NCBI RefSeq assembly: GCF_020360975.1
Contig: NW_025408667.1
Span: forward strand, 3,472,001 to 3,536,000
Origin: Hirsutella rhossiliensis
Taxonomy: Eukaryota > Ascomycota > Sordariomycetes > Hypocreales > Ophiocordycipitaceae
DNA: 64,000 nt
Direction: 5' to 3'
Part shown: positions 45,137-58,549 of the stretch, in pieces
Layout of the letters: the number at the start of each line of letters is the position of its first letter
Position numbering within the stretch: position 1 is the stretch's first letter
Position numbers and translations under genes: made by a program
The notes under the pieces: generated by a model
What the model was told of the DNA's origin: nothing
The model's database searches: none
Seen by the model: only the letters and a program-made list of their open reading frames with translations

Positions 45137-48100
45137 TAAATAGGTCTTATCTTTCTTTTATTTAGTTATAACTATCTTTCTCTCCTTTATTATTAAGGTC
45201 TTAATAGAGTTATAGTTTAGTTTTATTTTCCTTAATAATATTTAATAGGTAGTATAAATAGTTTTCCCTTATTCTCTTATTTTACTATTTTATATATAGT
45301 TATAGGATATTTAGGCGTACCGATATATTAATAAGTTAGTAGCGATTTAGTAGGGATTTATTACCGATTTAGTAGTATCTCCCTACGCTAATAAGTTTCC
45401 CTACCTTACTTAGTCTTATACCTTTTTTTCCTTATTAAGCGAGTAGTATATTCTTTAATAAGGTCTTAGCTATTTATTATATCTTTAATATCGACTTATT
45501 AATTATACTTAGCTAGCTATCCTTTTTATTTAATAAGGAAAAAGGTTTCGCCCTTAGATCTCTTTTAGTCTTTAATCTCTTAGACTTTTTATTTACTTTC
45601 GTTATCTTTTAAGTTTAATATTAATAGGGTTTCGCTATCTTTATAGGTACTTTTTCTCTCCTTTTATAGCTTTAAGAGACTAATATAGAAAACGTTATAA
45701 AGGTATAAGTACTTTTTAGGGAGTATAAGATAATATACTTACTTTCTAATAGCTTATAGGACCTAAAACGGTCTAATATATTTAGGTAAGAGTTTTCTTT
45801 TTTTATCCTTAAAGCGTAAGTTCTTTATTAATAGTACTATAAAGTCTCTTACTTTTAATATAAGCGGTTAGTACCTTAAATTATAGTATTTTACTTACGA
45901 TTTAATAGCCTTTCCTTAGTATTCCTTAAGCCTCTTTTATAGCTCCTATAGCCTAGTAACTCTTACTTTTACTTTAGGTACCCCCCTTTAAATAATATTA
46001 TCCTTAGTATTAATATAGAAGTTTAGTTAGTAACCTATTAATGCTTTATTAAGTAATAACTTAGTTATTACGTTCTTTATATTATTATATATAAATTAAG
46101 TAATATATAGGAGTAACGCTTAATTAGTTTATTTTAAGTTAGTAAAGTATCTTAAGTAGTACTATATAGCTTAGTTTATTTATTTTATTTACCTATTAGT
46201 TTATAAGTAAAATACCGTTAATCGCCTACGTTTTACTTATAAGATAAAATAAAGATCTAACTAAAACTTACTTATAAATAAGGACCCTTTATCTAAGATA
46301 ATACCTTTTAGAGGTTTATATACTAATTTAACTTAGTAATAGAATAATTCTATTAGCTCTAGAGCTATTATTATCTTAGAAATAAGAAAGAAGAGGTAAT
46401 ACTTAGTATATTAGTCTACGATTACTAGGATCGTATTAGCGTCTTATTTATTATACTATACTTTAAGTAGACCTATAATAAAGTCTATTAATAATTCTTC
46501 CTATAGTTATATAGGATATAGTAACGATTATATAATACTATAAAGGTAATACCTCTTAAATACTATACTTTAATATATAAAGTATAACTAAACGTATTTA
46601 TTTATATCTTTTATTATTCTATTTTAATAGAAGTTCCTTATTAATAGTTTACTAGTATATTAAGAGCTAAAGTATCTTATTAATAGATTGTTATAAAAGA
46701 GCTATATTAGCTCTTACTATAAGGCTACCTTTAAAGGTACTATAATATAACCCTTTTATAATAGTAGTTTATCTAAGCGTACTAACTAAAAACCCTTCTC
46801 TTTTAAGAAGTCTTTAGTTTCTTTTAGCTTACTAATCGCTACGTTAACCGACTAAGTACGTTTTAGTAACTCTAGTAACGGTTCTAGAACTTTTACTATA
46901 TAAACCTTTATATAGTAAGCCGCTTCTTTAACGGTCTTCCTTAAAAGCAACTATTTATAACTAGCTCTCTCTTTAGCTTAATCGGCTAATCGTTTAAGTC
47001 TCGCGCTTAAATTATTATAGTTTTACTATAGATAAGCTTATATATTTTCCTTATATAAAAGCGCTTTACTATACTTATATTAACTTAAGGTTAAGTATCT
47101 CTTTACTTATAAAAACGCCTTATTATTCTTTTATATAAATATAGTATTAATAGTAGCTAGCTTTACTTATAGCTTTAGTAATAGTTTTATAGATAGGGGC
47201 TTCTTACCCTTATATCTAAGTATTCTTAATAGCGCGTTAGCTAGGTTTAATTTACCTATATAATACTTAATCGTAAAGTTAAATAGTACTAAATATATAT
47301 ACTATCTTACTTACCTCTTATCTAAGGAGGTCTAGCGTATAAACGTCTAAAGGTTATAGTAGTCCGATAATATCTTTACTTTATACGCTGCCCCTTTAAC
47401 GTAATATTACTAGTATTTAAATAACTTAATAATAGTAAATAGTTCTTAGTTTAGAATACTATAATTAAGTTTAGCTTTAATAAACTTCCTTAACTAAAAT
47501 ATAATTAAATAGTAATACCTTTTATTATTAAGTTAAGAGATAATTCCTACTATCGCGAATTATAATATATTTATTTTAATATAAATATATCTTTTTAGAT
47601 TATAATATTAAAGGAATAAGGCTCCTTAAAAAGTATCCTTAAGAGCTTAAAACGCTACCTATTTAGTAAGGTTTAGCTTTACTCTCCTTAGCTTCTTCTT
47701 ATTCTTACTCCCCTTTAATAGTATAGTTAAGGGCGCTATAACTCTAGAGTACTTATATATAAATCGTCGGTAAAAATTATAGAACCTAAGGAAAACCTAA
47801 ATATTATAATAGGTTATAGGTTTAGGCTATTAAGCTATTACCTTTACCTATTAAGGGTTTATTAATACCTTATTAATAGATAAAATAAACCTAAGGAACT
47901 TAACTAACTATTAATAAAAGGTATACTTCGATAGTTTTATATAGAGCTCTATAGCCCTTAGCCTTTCTATTACTTATCCTAAGTATTTAGTATATTCTTC
48001 TCTTATCTTAAAGTATATAAGGATATCGTTAAGGTAAACTACGTAGATTATATCTATAAGCCCTTTAAGCGCTTAATAGATATAGCTCTAAAATATAGCT

Positions 48101-50407
48101 AGTAAGTTAGTAAGTCTAAAGGGTATTACTAGGTATTCGAAATATCTATAATACGTTTAGAAAGCAGTCTTTTATTTATCTCCTTCTTAAATTTAAATAC
48201 GTTAATATATATTCTATATATTAATCTTAGAAAAATACTTAGCTCCTTAATAGCGGTTAATAATCTCTAAAATAAGGGGTAAAGGGTACCGATTCTTTTA
48301 TATAACCTAGTTAAGTCCTTAATAGTCTATATATAGCTATAAGGTATTATCCTTTTTTAGAATAAAAAAGATAGGCGCCTTAGCTAGGCTCTTTAACTCT
48401 TAGATTATTTTCCTTTTTATTGCGTCTTAGATCTAGTCGCGTAATACTTAGAGTTCCCTTTATAATAGAAGGTAAATCGGTTTATAAGGGGGTTCTATAT
48501 TAAAGATTAAATTAATTAAGTAATCTATTCTTTTTCTAGCTAATAGTAAGTCGGATTTATTAGCTAAGAAAGTATCTTTAAACTAGTAAAGAGTTAGTAA
48601 GATTTTAGCTTATTCTTCCTATAAAATCCCTTTATCTTTATCTTTATTTAGTAGTAGGATTAGCTTAAGGTTAAGCGCTATTATATATACCCTTACTTTA
48701 TTCTTATATTCCTAAAGGAATTTATAGGGGTTTTATAAGGTTTCGCTACTTAGTTAATACTTAAACTACTACTATCGTTTTTATAAGATAATATAAATAC
48801 GTTTATCCTTTAAGATAGTAACTAATAAAAGGATTAGTACCTAATTATTTAGCGTTAACTTATTAGTACTAATATAGAAATAAGTAATTATCTTTTTAGT
48901 ACCTTTTATATTTATTATTTAAAGCGGTACTAACTATACTTTATACTCTCTTACCTTATTATTATTAAGCCCTAATAACTTAAGGTATAATAGCGCTACT
49001 TATAGTAATCCCTACTATCGGGTAAAGTATATATTTATAAGGTTAATAGTACTATAAGTATCTAAGTATATAGGGACTTTAGTAAGGTTTCGCCTTAATA
49101 TTATTATAGGAGTTTTAAGTAACTATCCTATAAGTATTAAGTTTACTAAGGGAGAAGCGTTTACCTTAATATCTTACCTTTTCTCTATTTTACGGTATTA
49201 AGTTTAAGAGTCTTTACTAAGGTTTCTACTTATAGAGAATTAGTATATTCTATAAATAGGTATCCTAGCTTATTATATTAGAAATATATAATTCCTAATT
49301 AAATAAAAGATCCTCTTCCTTAATAATATCCCTTAGTTCGGCCCTTAATAAGTATATTACTAGCTTACTAGTTATCGGTTAAATTAATAGTATTTCCTTA
49401 ACGATTTAGCCTAGCTTATTAGCCTTTTTAATTCCTTCCCTTATATATACTACCTTAAGGTATAGTACTATTTCTATTCTTAGTTCCTTTAAGGGTAAAA
49501 GTAGTATTAATACGTCGCCTCTTATTAATAGTAGTATCTTAATATTATTAGGCGACTTATATAAGCTCTTCCTATTAATAGGTATAAATAGGTATTAAGT
49601 AAAGGTTAATTTAGTCTTAAAGTTATAGCTTTAACTTAGCGAAAAATATAAGAGCACGCGCCTTTTTTAATAAGTATTTAAAATACCTCTTTAAGGAGTT
49701 AAAGTATAAGCTAAACTCTAAGGGGGACTAGCCTTCTTATTAGTAAGCCTCCTTTAATTATATCGCTAATAGTATCTTTTTATTTATAGTATCCTTAATT
49801 AAGATAAGTATCTATTCTTTAAAGTATACTTAATCTATACTATATTTAGTCTAGTTAATTAGTATCTACTCTTTAAGGTATTAGCGCTATCTTACTTTAT
49901 AGTCGCTATATATATAATCTATTATATAAAGGATCTTTATTTTATTACAATAAAAACGCCTAAGCGCTGCCTTAAAAGTATCTTTTAGATCGTAAGTTTA
50001 GTTTAGACGTTTCTATATATTAGTAGGTTAAGATAATTAAGCGATATTTTTAATCTTAACCTCGCCCGCGCGACTACTATTTAATTTAAGGGAGTAGGAC
50101 CGTCGACGCTTCCCTAAACGGATAACGATAGCACCGGTATATTTAGTAATTTCCTCTTTTAATTATATAACGCGATCTTATAGGCGTTTTATCTCTTTTA
50201 GCTCCTTAACCTACGCTTATAGAGCTATAAGCTTTTCCTTATAAGACGGTTATCTTACGCTTATAAGTAGCGATATCTTCGATATAGTTATAACGCTATC
50301 CGTAATAAAGGTCTATTCTAAGGATATATCTTCTTATTCTTTATCTCTTAAGTAGATACTCGATATATATAATAAAGAGGCCTCGACTAATTATATAAGG
50401 GAATATA

Positions 50408-50650
50408 TATCACGGTATAATTAGTTAGGTAGTAGAGATAGCTAGAGGTACTACGCTATATATATTATATTCTCCTCGTCGTAAGACTAAAGCTTGCTAG
50501 AAGAGGGATTTCTCCTCTTTAGTCGGAGTAGCGAGTAGTCTATAATATATAAGCGGGGTAGGCACGATTCCCTACTAATACCCTACCGATATATTAGTAC
50601 TACGTACCTAAGTACTTTATTAGCCCGTACCTCCTAGTAGCGCTCTTATA
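50408..50650 (-). repeat. F-array LTR 2, shared by F1 (5') and F2 (3')
   Basis: 243 bp, TATCACGGTATAATTAG to AGCGCTCTTATA. Gag of F1 ends against its left side and the polypurine-tract complement of F2 starts on its right. Confidence 0.85.
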
Positions 50651-51027
50651 ATTATCTCCCCTCCTATATAGACGTCTCGGCTATATCTTTAATATATATT
50701 GCTTTTACTACGCTACGTATATTCGGTTAGGAAGAGAGGTAGTTTCGGTTATATATCGCGCGTATACGCCCGTATAAGTATACGTTAGTCTACGCTCTAT
50801 AACGTTAATAGTTATTATACTAGCGGTTGCCGCCGAGTAACCGTTACGGTGTCGCCTATATATTAGCCGCGTAACTATAATATAAAGAGCGTGCGTATAT
50901 ATCTCCTACTTCTTTTATTTTCTTTTCTTTTTTACTCTTCCGCTTACGATTGCCGTAGAGTTTTACGCCTTTTTTTATTAATCCCTTATACCTTTTTATA
51001 TTACTTTTTATCGACGATTTATTAACG

Positions 51028-52600
51028 ATAATACCTTTTACGCTAAAGAAGACGAAGAACTATAACGCCGATTTCCTACGCCGTATACGGGAGTAGGTAG
51101 CGGCGGGTTCGCCCTCGAAGCGTAAGCGATTAGCCTAGAAGTCTTATAGCGACGCTAGTTCCCCCTTAGCGAAGAAAGCTAAGAAAGGCATAGGGGAATC
51201 CTAGTCCTAGGAGACTTTTAGTCTAGGACCTAACGTTAGCGAGGGTCGTGCCCCCGTTACCCCGCCGAGTACCCCGACTCCGACTACCGATAAGCCTACC
51301 TCTATAGGCCTAGAAACTTATAAGTCTATTACCCCCGTTAGCGATACTAATGCTAGCGAGGAGATCGTGCCTAAGCGCTCCTAGGTAAGTGCCGATAACC
51401 CGGCTACTCCGTCTCGATAGGGCGGCTTTAGCTAATAGGAGATTATCGCCTAGGCCGCTCCTTAGAATAAGTAGGCCGATATTAACGACGAGGCCTAGCC
51501 GAATAAGGGCTAAGACTATCCCGATGCCTAGCCGAACGAGGGCTAAGATAATAATAATAGCAATAACGGAGACGGCCGCGATCCGACTCCTCCTACCGAC
51601 GAACCTAAGAACGGCGGCGCTAGAAACGAGGGCACCTAGGCGGCGGCACGAGGCGGTCGCGCTCCTACGAAGAAGCGCACCCGATCTAAGGCTAAAGCCC
51701 GCCCGGTTAGGGCCTATAGGGTTATCCCTCGTAAGCTCTAGTATATATATTATTTTAGGACGGTCGTTAAGGAGTATAGTACGACTAAGCCTAAGCTTAT
51801 TAAGGTACTCTCGATTAGCTATATTTTCTTAGGGGTTTCCTTAACGCGCTACGAGTAGTGCTATAGACGTACCGCGACCTATAACTAGGTAAGTTTCCCC
51901 TTAACTTTAAATATTATAATTAATAAGCTAATCCTTCTTAAGGCCGCTACTCTTATATCTAGTAACCGGGCCGATATAGTCGCTATCGTTAAGCACCTAC
52001 GCGAGCTTAATAAGCTAAAGACCGGTAACGAGGATACCGAGAACGATAGCTCGGACGCGGGCGTGCTTATTTTCGAGGAGGCTAATCGGCGCTATCTCGC
52101 TATTACGGTATAGTATTTAGCCGAGGCTTTCGACGCCGCCGAGACGGCCTATCGTAAGTCCTTTAGGACTATAGGTATATAGAAGTCTACTATCGTGAGT
52201 TTTATCCGACCCTTTTATTAGCGACCGCCTAACGATATACTAGGTCGAGCGTGCCGACTACCGTACGCTAATTAATAAGCGCCGCGAGCTTATTATTCGC
52301 CTTAACCCTACGCCCCTATTCGATATCGCCCGTATAAGCCCGGAGTACCGGGCCTAGGAATCCCGGTTAAAACTCCGCTTTATCGACGGTAATACGGGCT
52401 ATACTTCGTAGTAATATACCTTACTATTTACTAAGGCCGAGGTAAGTGCCGTGCTAATAGAGATAGGTCTCGACGCGGAAGATAAGGAAGGAGCGGAGGA
52501 TAGGGTAGTTCCGGTGTTTCTAGAGGTATTTAATATAGCGGAGGGGGCGCCTCGGTTAGTTCCTACTACGCCGGCGAAGAAGAGGGGTAGTCGGAAGTAA
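51028..52600 (+). pseudogene. Antisense spliced Zn-cluster-like gene of gypsy F2
   Basis: Opposite-strand frame between pol and the 3' LTR, about 500 codons. It starts at an ATA (ancestral ATG) near 51028 and has a basic patch (SPSKRKRL, KKAKK), a Gln/Asn/Pro-rich low-complexity middle, and a basic KKRTRSKAKARP segment. Six candidate zinc positions at 51742-51882 read Y, Y, Y, Y, C, Y with spacing 2-7-24-2-6. Further on come helical segments (VAIVKHLRELNKLKTG; AEAFDAAETAYRKSFR). An intron at 52195-52243 moves the frame to VERADYRTLINKRRELIIRL and on to TTPAKKRGSRK-stop. Internal stops are mostly TAG/TAA at probable Gln codons. Nuclear localisation is suggested by the basic clusters. Function unknown. 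Confidence 0.7.
52195..52243 (+). other. Canonical intron in antisense gene of F2
   Basis: Donor GTGAGT, branch CTAAC in GCCTAACGA, end ACTAG. 49 nt, phase 0. It shifts frame 1 to frame 2 exactly as needed to continue the open frame. The F1 copy at 44731-44779 has the same length with RIP-type damage to donor and branch. Confidence 0.75.
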
Positions 52601-55600
52601 TAGATAGGTCTTATCTTTCTTTTATTTAGCTATAACTATCCTTCTCTCCTTTATCGTTAAGGCCTTAGTAGAGTTACGGTTTAGTTTTATTTTCCTTAAT
52701 AATATTTAATAGGTAGTATAGATAGTTTTCCTTATTCTCTTATTTTACTATTTTATATATAGTTATAAGACGTTCGGGCGTGCCGATACGTTAACGAGTT
52801 AGTAGCGATTTAGTAGGGATTTATTACCGATTCGGTAGCGTCTCCCTACGCTAGTAGGTTTCCCTACCTTACTTAGTCTTACGCTTCTTTTTCCCGGTTA
52901 GGCGAGCAGTATATTCTTTAATAAGGTCTTAGCTATTCGCTATATCTTCGGCCTCGACCTATTAGTTATACTTAGCTAGCTATCCTTTCTATTTAATAAG
53001 GAAAAAGGTATCGCCCTTAAATCTCTTTCGGTCTTTAATCTCTTAGACTTCCTATTCGCCTTCGTTATCCTCTAAGTCTAGTATCGGTAGGGTTTCGCTA
53101 TCTTTATAGGTGCCTTTACGCTCCTTCTATAGCTCTAAGAGACTAATATAGAAAACGTTATAGAGGCGTAAGTACTTCTCGGGGAGTATAAGATAATATA
53201 CTTACTTTCTAATAGCTTATAGGACCCGAAACGGTCTAATATACTTAGGTAAGAGTTTTCTTTTTTTATCCTTAAGGCGTAAGTTCTTTATCGATAATAC
53301 TATAAGGTCTCCTACTTTTAGTATAAGCGGTTAGTGCCTTAAATCGTAGTATTTCGCTTGCGATTTAATAGCCTTTCCCTAGTATTCCTTAAGCCTCTTT
53401 CGTAGCTCCTATAGCCTAGTAACTCTTACTCTTACTTCGGGTACCCCCCTCTAAATAATATCGTCCTCGGTATTAATATAGAAGTTTAGTTAGTAACCTA
53501 TTAACGCTTCGTTAGGTAATAACCCGGTTATCGCGTTCTTTATATTATTATATATAAATTAAGCAATATATAGGAGTAACGCTTAGTTAGTTTATTCTAA
53601 GTTAGTAAAGTATCTTAAGTAGTGCTATACGGCTTAGTTTATTTATTCCGTTTACCCGTCGGTTTATAGGTAAAATACTATCGATAGCCTATATTTTACT
53701 TATAAGATAAAATAAAGATCTAACTAGAACTTACTTATAAATAGGGACCCTTTATTTAAGACAATGCCTTTTAAAGGTCTATATACTAATTTAACTTAGT
53801 AATAGAATAATTCTACTAGCTCTAGGGCTATTATTATCTTAGAGATAGGAAAGAAGAGGCAATACTTAGTATATTAGTTTACGATTACTAAGATCGTATT
53901 AACGTCTCGTCTATTATACTGCACTTTAGGCAGACCTATAGTAAAGTCTATTAATAATTCTTCCTACGGTTATATAGGATATAGTAACGATTATATAGTA
54001 CTATAGGGGCGATGCCTCCTAGATACTATACCTTAATATACTAGGTATAACTAGACGTATTTATTTACGTCTTTCGTTATTCTATCTTAGTAGAAGTTCC
54101 TCGCTAGTAGTTCGCTAGTGCGTTAGGAGCTAAAGTATCCTACTAATAGATCGTTATAGAAAAGCTATATTAGCTCTTACCGTAAGGCTGCCTCTAGAGG
54201 CACTACGATACGACCCTTCTATAGTAGTAGTCTATCTAGGCGCACTAACTAGAAACCCTTCCCTTTTAAGAAGTCTTCGGTCTCCTTTAGCCTACTAATC
54301 GCTACGTTAACCGACTAAGTGCGTTTTAGTAACTCTAGTAACGGTTCTAGAACTTCTACTATATAAACCTTTATATAGTAGGCCGCTTCTTTAGCGGTCT
54401 TCCTTAAGAGTAACTATTTATAACTAGCTCTCTCTTTAGCCTAATTAGTTAATCGTTTAGGTCTTATACCCGAAGTATTATAGTTTCGCTATAAATAAGC
54501 TTATATATTTTCCTTATATAAAGGCACTTTACTACGCTTATATTAACTTAAGGTTAAGTATTTCTTTGCCTATAAAAACGCCTTATTATTTCTCTATATA
54601 GATATAGTGTTAATAGTAGCTAGCTTCGCTTATAGCTCCGGTAATAGTTCCGTAGACGGGGGCTTCTCGCCCTTATATCTAGGCATTCTTGATAGCGCGT
54701 CCGCTAGGTTAGATTTGCCTATACGATACTTAATCGTAAAGTCGAATAGTGCTAAATATATATACTATCTTACTTACCTCTTATTTAAGGAGGTCTAGTA
54801 TATAAACGTCTAGAGGTTATAGTAGTCCGATAATACCTCTACTTTATACGCTGCCCTTTTAACGTAATATCGCTAGTATTTAAATAACTTAACAATAGCG
54901 AAGAGTTCTTAGTCTAGAATACTATAATTAAGTTCGGCTCTAGTAAACTTCCTTAACTAGAATGCGATCGGATAGTAACGCCCTTTGTTATTAGGTTAAG
55001 AGATAATCCCTACTATCGCGAATTACGATATATCTATTTCGATGCGAATATATCTTTCCGGATCGTAATATTAGAGGAGTAGGGCTCCTTAAAAAGTATC
55101 CTTAAGAGCCTAAAACGCTGCCCTTTCGGTAAGGTTTAGCTCTATACTCCCTAGCTTCTTCCTATTCTTACTCCCCTTTAGCAATATAGTTAGGGGCGCT
55201 ATAACTCCTAAGTACCCGTATATAAATTATTAGTAAAAATTATAGAACCTAAGGAAAACCTAAATATTATAGTAGGTTATAGGTGTAGGCTATTAAGCTA
55301 TTGCCTCTACCCGTCGAGGGTCTATCGATACCCTATCGATAGATAATATAAACCTAAGGAACTCGACCGACTATTAATAGAAGATATACTTCGATGGTTT
55401 TATATAGAGCTCTATAGCCCTTAGCCTTTCTATTACTTATCCTAAGTATTTAGTATATTCTTCTCTCGTTTTAGAGTATATAAGGATATCGTCGAGGTAG
55501 ACTACGTAGATTATATCTACGAGCCCCTTAAGCGCCTAATAGATATAGCTCTAAAACGTAGCTAGTGTGTTAGTAAGTCTAAAGGGCATTACTAGGTATT

Positions 55601-57957
55601 CGAAATATCTATAACGCGTTCGGAAAGCGGTCTTCTATTTATCTCCTTCCTAAATTCGAATATATTAATATATATTCTATATATTAATCTTAGAAAAATA
55701 CTTAGCTCCTTAATAGCGGTTAATAATCTCTAAAATAAAGGGTAAAGGGTACCGATTCTTTTATATAACCCGGTTAAGTCCTCGGTAGTCTATATATAGC
55801 CGTAAGGTGCTATCTTTTTTTAGAATAAAAAGGATAGGCGCCCTAGCTAGGCTCTTTAACTCCTAGATTATTTTCCTTTTTATCGCGTCTTAGATCTAGT
55901 CACGTAACACTTAGAGTTCCCTTTGCGATAGAGGGTAAATCGGTCTATAAGGAGGTTCCGTATTAGGGATTAAATTAATTAAGTAATCCGTTCCCTTTCT
56001 AGCTAGTAATAAATCGGATTTATTAGCCGAGAAGGTATCTTTAAACTAGTAGAGAGTCGGTAGGATTTCGGCCTATTCTTCCTATAGAATCCCTTTATCT
56101 TCGTCTTTATCTAGTAGCGGGATTAGCTTAGGATTAAGCGCTATTATATAGACCCTTACTTTATTCCTATATTCCTAAAAGAATCTACGGGGATTCTATA
56201 GGGTTTCGCTGCCTAGTTAATGCTTAAACTACTACTATTGTTTCTATAGGATAATATAGATACGTTTATCCTCTAAGGTAGTAACTAATAAAAGGATTAG
56301 TACCTAATCGTTTAGCGTTAACTTATCGGTACCGATATAGAAATAAGTAATTATCTTTTCGGTGCCCCTTATATCTATTATTTAGAGCGGCACTAACTAT
56401 ACTCTATACTCCCTTACCTTACTATTATTAAGCCCTAATAATTTAGGGTATAATAGCGCTATTTATAGTAATCCTTACTATTAGGCAAAATATACGTCTA
56501 CGAGGTTAACGGTACCGTAAGTATCTAAGTGCACGGGGACTTTAGTAGGGTTTCGCCCTAATATCGTTATAGGAGTTTTAAGTAACTATCCTATAGGTAT
56601 TAAGTTTACTAGGGGAGAGGCGTTTACCCTAATATCTTACCTTTTCCCTATTTTACGGTATCGAGTCTAAGAGTCTTCGCTAGGGTTTCTACCTTTAGAG
56701 AATTAGTATATTCTATAGATAGGTGTCCCGGCTTATTGCATTAGAAATATATAATTCCCGATTAAGTAGAAGATCCTCTTCCTCGATAATATCCCCTAGT
56801 TCGGCCCTTAGTAGGTATATCGCTAGCTTACTAGTTATCGGTTAAATTAATAGTGTTTCCTTAACGATTCGGCCTAGCTTATCGGCCTCTTTAATTCCTT
56901 CCCTTATACGTACCGCCTTAGGGTATAGTACTACTTCTATTCCTAGTTCCTTTAGGGGTAGAAGTAGTATTAGTACGTCGCCTCTTATTAGTAGTAGTAT
57001 CCTAATATCGTTAGGCGACTTATATAAGCTCTTCCCGTTAGTAGGTATAGATAGGTATCGAATAGAGGTTAATTTAGTCCCGAAGTTATAGCTCTAGCTT
57101 AGCGAAAAACGTAAGAGTATACGCCTTTTCCGATAGGCGTTCGAAATACCTCTCTAAGGAGTTAAGGTATAAGCTAAACTCTAGGGGGGACTAGCTTTCT
57201 CGTTAGCGAGCCTCCTCTAATTACGTCGCTAATAGTATCTCCCTATTCGTAGTATCCTTAATTAAGACGAGTATCTATTCTTTAAAGTATACCTAATCCG
57301 TGCTATATTTAGTTCGGTTAATCGGCGTCTATTCTTTAAGGTATCGGCGCTATCTCGCTTTATAGTCGCTATATATATAATCTACTATATAGAGGATCTT
57401 TATTTCGTCGCGACGAAAGCGTCTAGGCGCTGCCCTAAAAGCGTCCTCTAGATCGTAAGTCTAGTCTAGACGTTTCCGTATATTAGTAGGTTAGGATAAT
57501 TAAGCGATGTTTTTGATCTTAACCTCGCTACCGCGACTACCGTCCGATTCGGGGGAGTAGGACCGTCGACGCTTCCCCGAATAGATAGCGATAGCACCGG
57601 CGCGTTTAGCAATTTCCTCCTCTAATTATATAACGCGATCTTATAGGCGTTTCGTCTCCTCTAGCTCTTTAACGCGCGCTTATAGGGCCGTGAGCTTTTC
57701 CTTATAAGACGGTTATCTTACGCCTATAGGTAGCGATATCTTCGATATAGTTATAACGCTATCCGTAGTAGGGGTCTATTCCGAGGATATATCTTCCTAT
57801 TCTTTATCTCCCGAGTAGATACTCGATATACGTAACGAAGAGGCCTCGACTAGTTAACTACTACGTCGCGCTATAGGAGCGTTACATAGTCTTCTCTAAG
57901 TAGCTATCTCTACTAGGTAACTAAAAAGGGAAGCTTTAGAAATTATAAGGGAATACG

Positions 57958-58200
57958 TATTACGGTATAATTAGTTAGGTAGTAGAGATAGCTAGAGGTA
58001 CTACGCTATATATATTATATTCTCCTCGTCGTAAGACTAAAGCTTACTAAAAGAGGGATTTCTCCTCTTTAGTCGGAGTAGCGAGTGGTCTATAATATGC
58101 GAGCGGGGTAGGCACGATTCCCTACCGATACCCTACTAATATATTAGTACTACGTACCCGAGTGCTTTATTAGCCCGTACCTCCTAGTAGCGCTCTTATA
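57958..58200 (-). repeat. F-array LTR 3 (5' LTR of F2)
   Basis: 243 bp, TATTACGGTATAATTAG to AGCGCTCTTATA, followed by the 106-bp remnant of the third unit. Confidence 0.85.
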
Positions 58201-58306
58201 AATTAACTACTACGTCGCGCTATAAGAGCGTTATATAGTCTTCTTTAAGTAGCTATCTCTACTAAGTAACTAAAAAGGGAAGCTTTAGAGATTATAAGGG
58301 AATATA
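58201..58306 (-). mobile_element. Third F unit reduced to 106 bp of internal DNA
   Basis: Repeats the sequence at about 57854-57957 that lies next to LTR 3 (TAACTACTACGTCGCGCTAT onward). It is the start of the internal region only, so nearly all of this unit has been deleted. Confidence 0.8.
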
Positions 58307-58549
58307 TATTATAGTATAATTAGGTAGGTAGTAGAGATAGCTAGAAGTACTACGCTATATATATTATATTCTCCTTATCGTAAGACTAAAGCTTATAAGA
58401 AAAGGGATTTTTCCTCTTTTATTAGAATAGTAAGTAGTCTATAATATATAAGCGGGGTAGGCACGATTCCCTACTAATACCCTACTAATATATTAGTACT
58501 ATATACCTAAGTGCTTTATTAGCCCGTACCTCTTAGTAGCGCTCTTATA
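58307..58549 (-). repeat. F-array LTR 4 (outer 5' LTR)
   Basis: 243 bp, TATTATAGTATAATTAGG to AGCGCTCTTATA. Element G sequence follows at 58550. Confidence 0.85.

Larger units (their letters stand above)
42811..50407 (-). mobile_element. Gypsy F1 internal region, heavily RIP-mutated, with TRIM insertion
   Basis: Minus-strand Ty3/gypsy internal sequence. Coiled-coil gag lies near 49900-50390, reverse transcriptase with Y-L-N-D-I-L (D to N) is at about 48019-48042, and RNase H and integrase run leftwards to about 45200. The antisense gene is at 43564-45136. Both CpA and CpG are depleted, in contrast to sister unit F2. A 370-bp TRIM sits at 43008-43377, and about 85 bp next to LTR 2 is missing relative to F2. 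Confidence 0.8.
50651..57957 (-). mobile_element. Gypsy F2 internal region, better preserved unit
   Basis: Minus-strand Ty3/gypsy internal region. Gag lies near 57840-56900 with a Glu/Arg-rich coiled coil. The reverse transcriptase box Y-L-D-D-I-L at about 55482-55505 keeps both catalytic Asp. RNase H and integrase occupy about 55200-52700, and the antisense gene is at 51028-52600. CpG is much commoner than in F1, especially in the left third. Many CAG/CAA-derived stops remain, so no active polyprotein. Confidence 0.8.
42568..58549 (-). mobile_element. Tandem array of gypsy family F (two full units plus deleted third), minus strand
   Basis: Four 243-bp LTRs of one family lie in the same orientation at 42568, 50408, 57958 and 58307. 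They separate internal regions of 7597 bp (F1), 7307 bp (F2) and only 106 bp (third unit, 58201-58306). Neighbouring units share an LTR, as expected from recombination between LTRs of adjacent or sister copies rather than separate insertions. The array splits the gag of element G. No clear target duplication is seen (ATACG left, GTAAG right). Confidence 0.85.
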
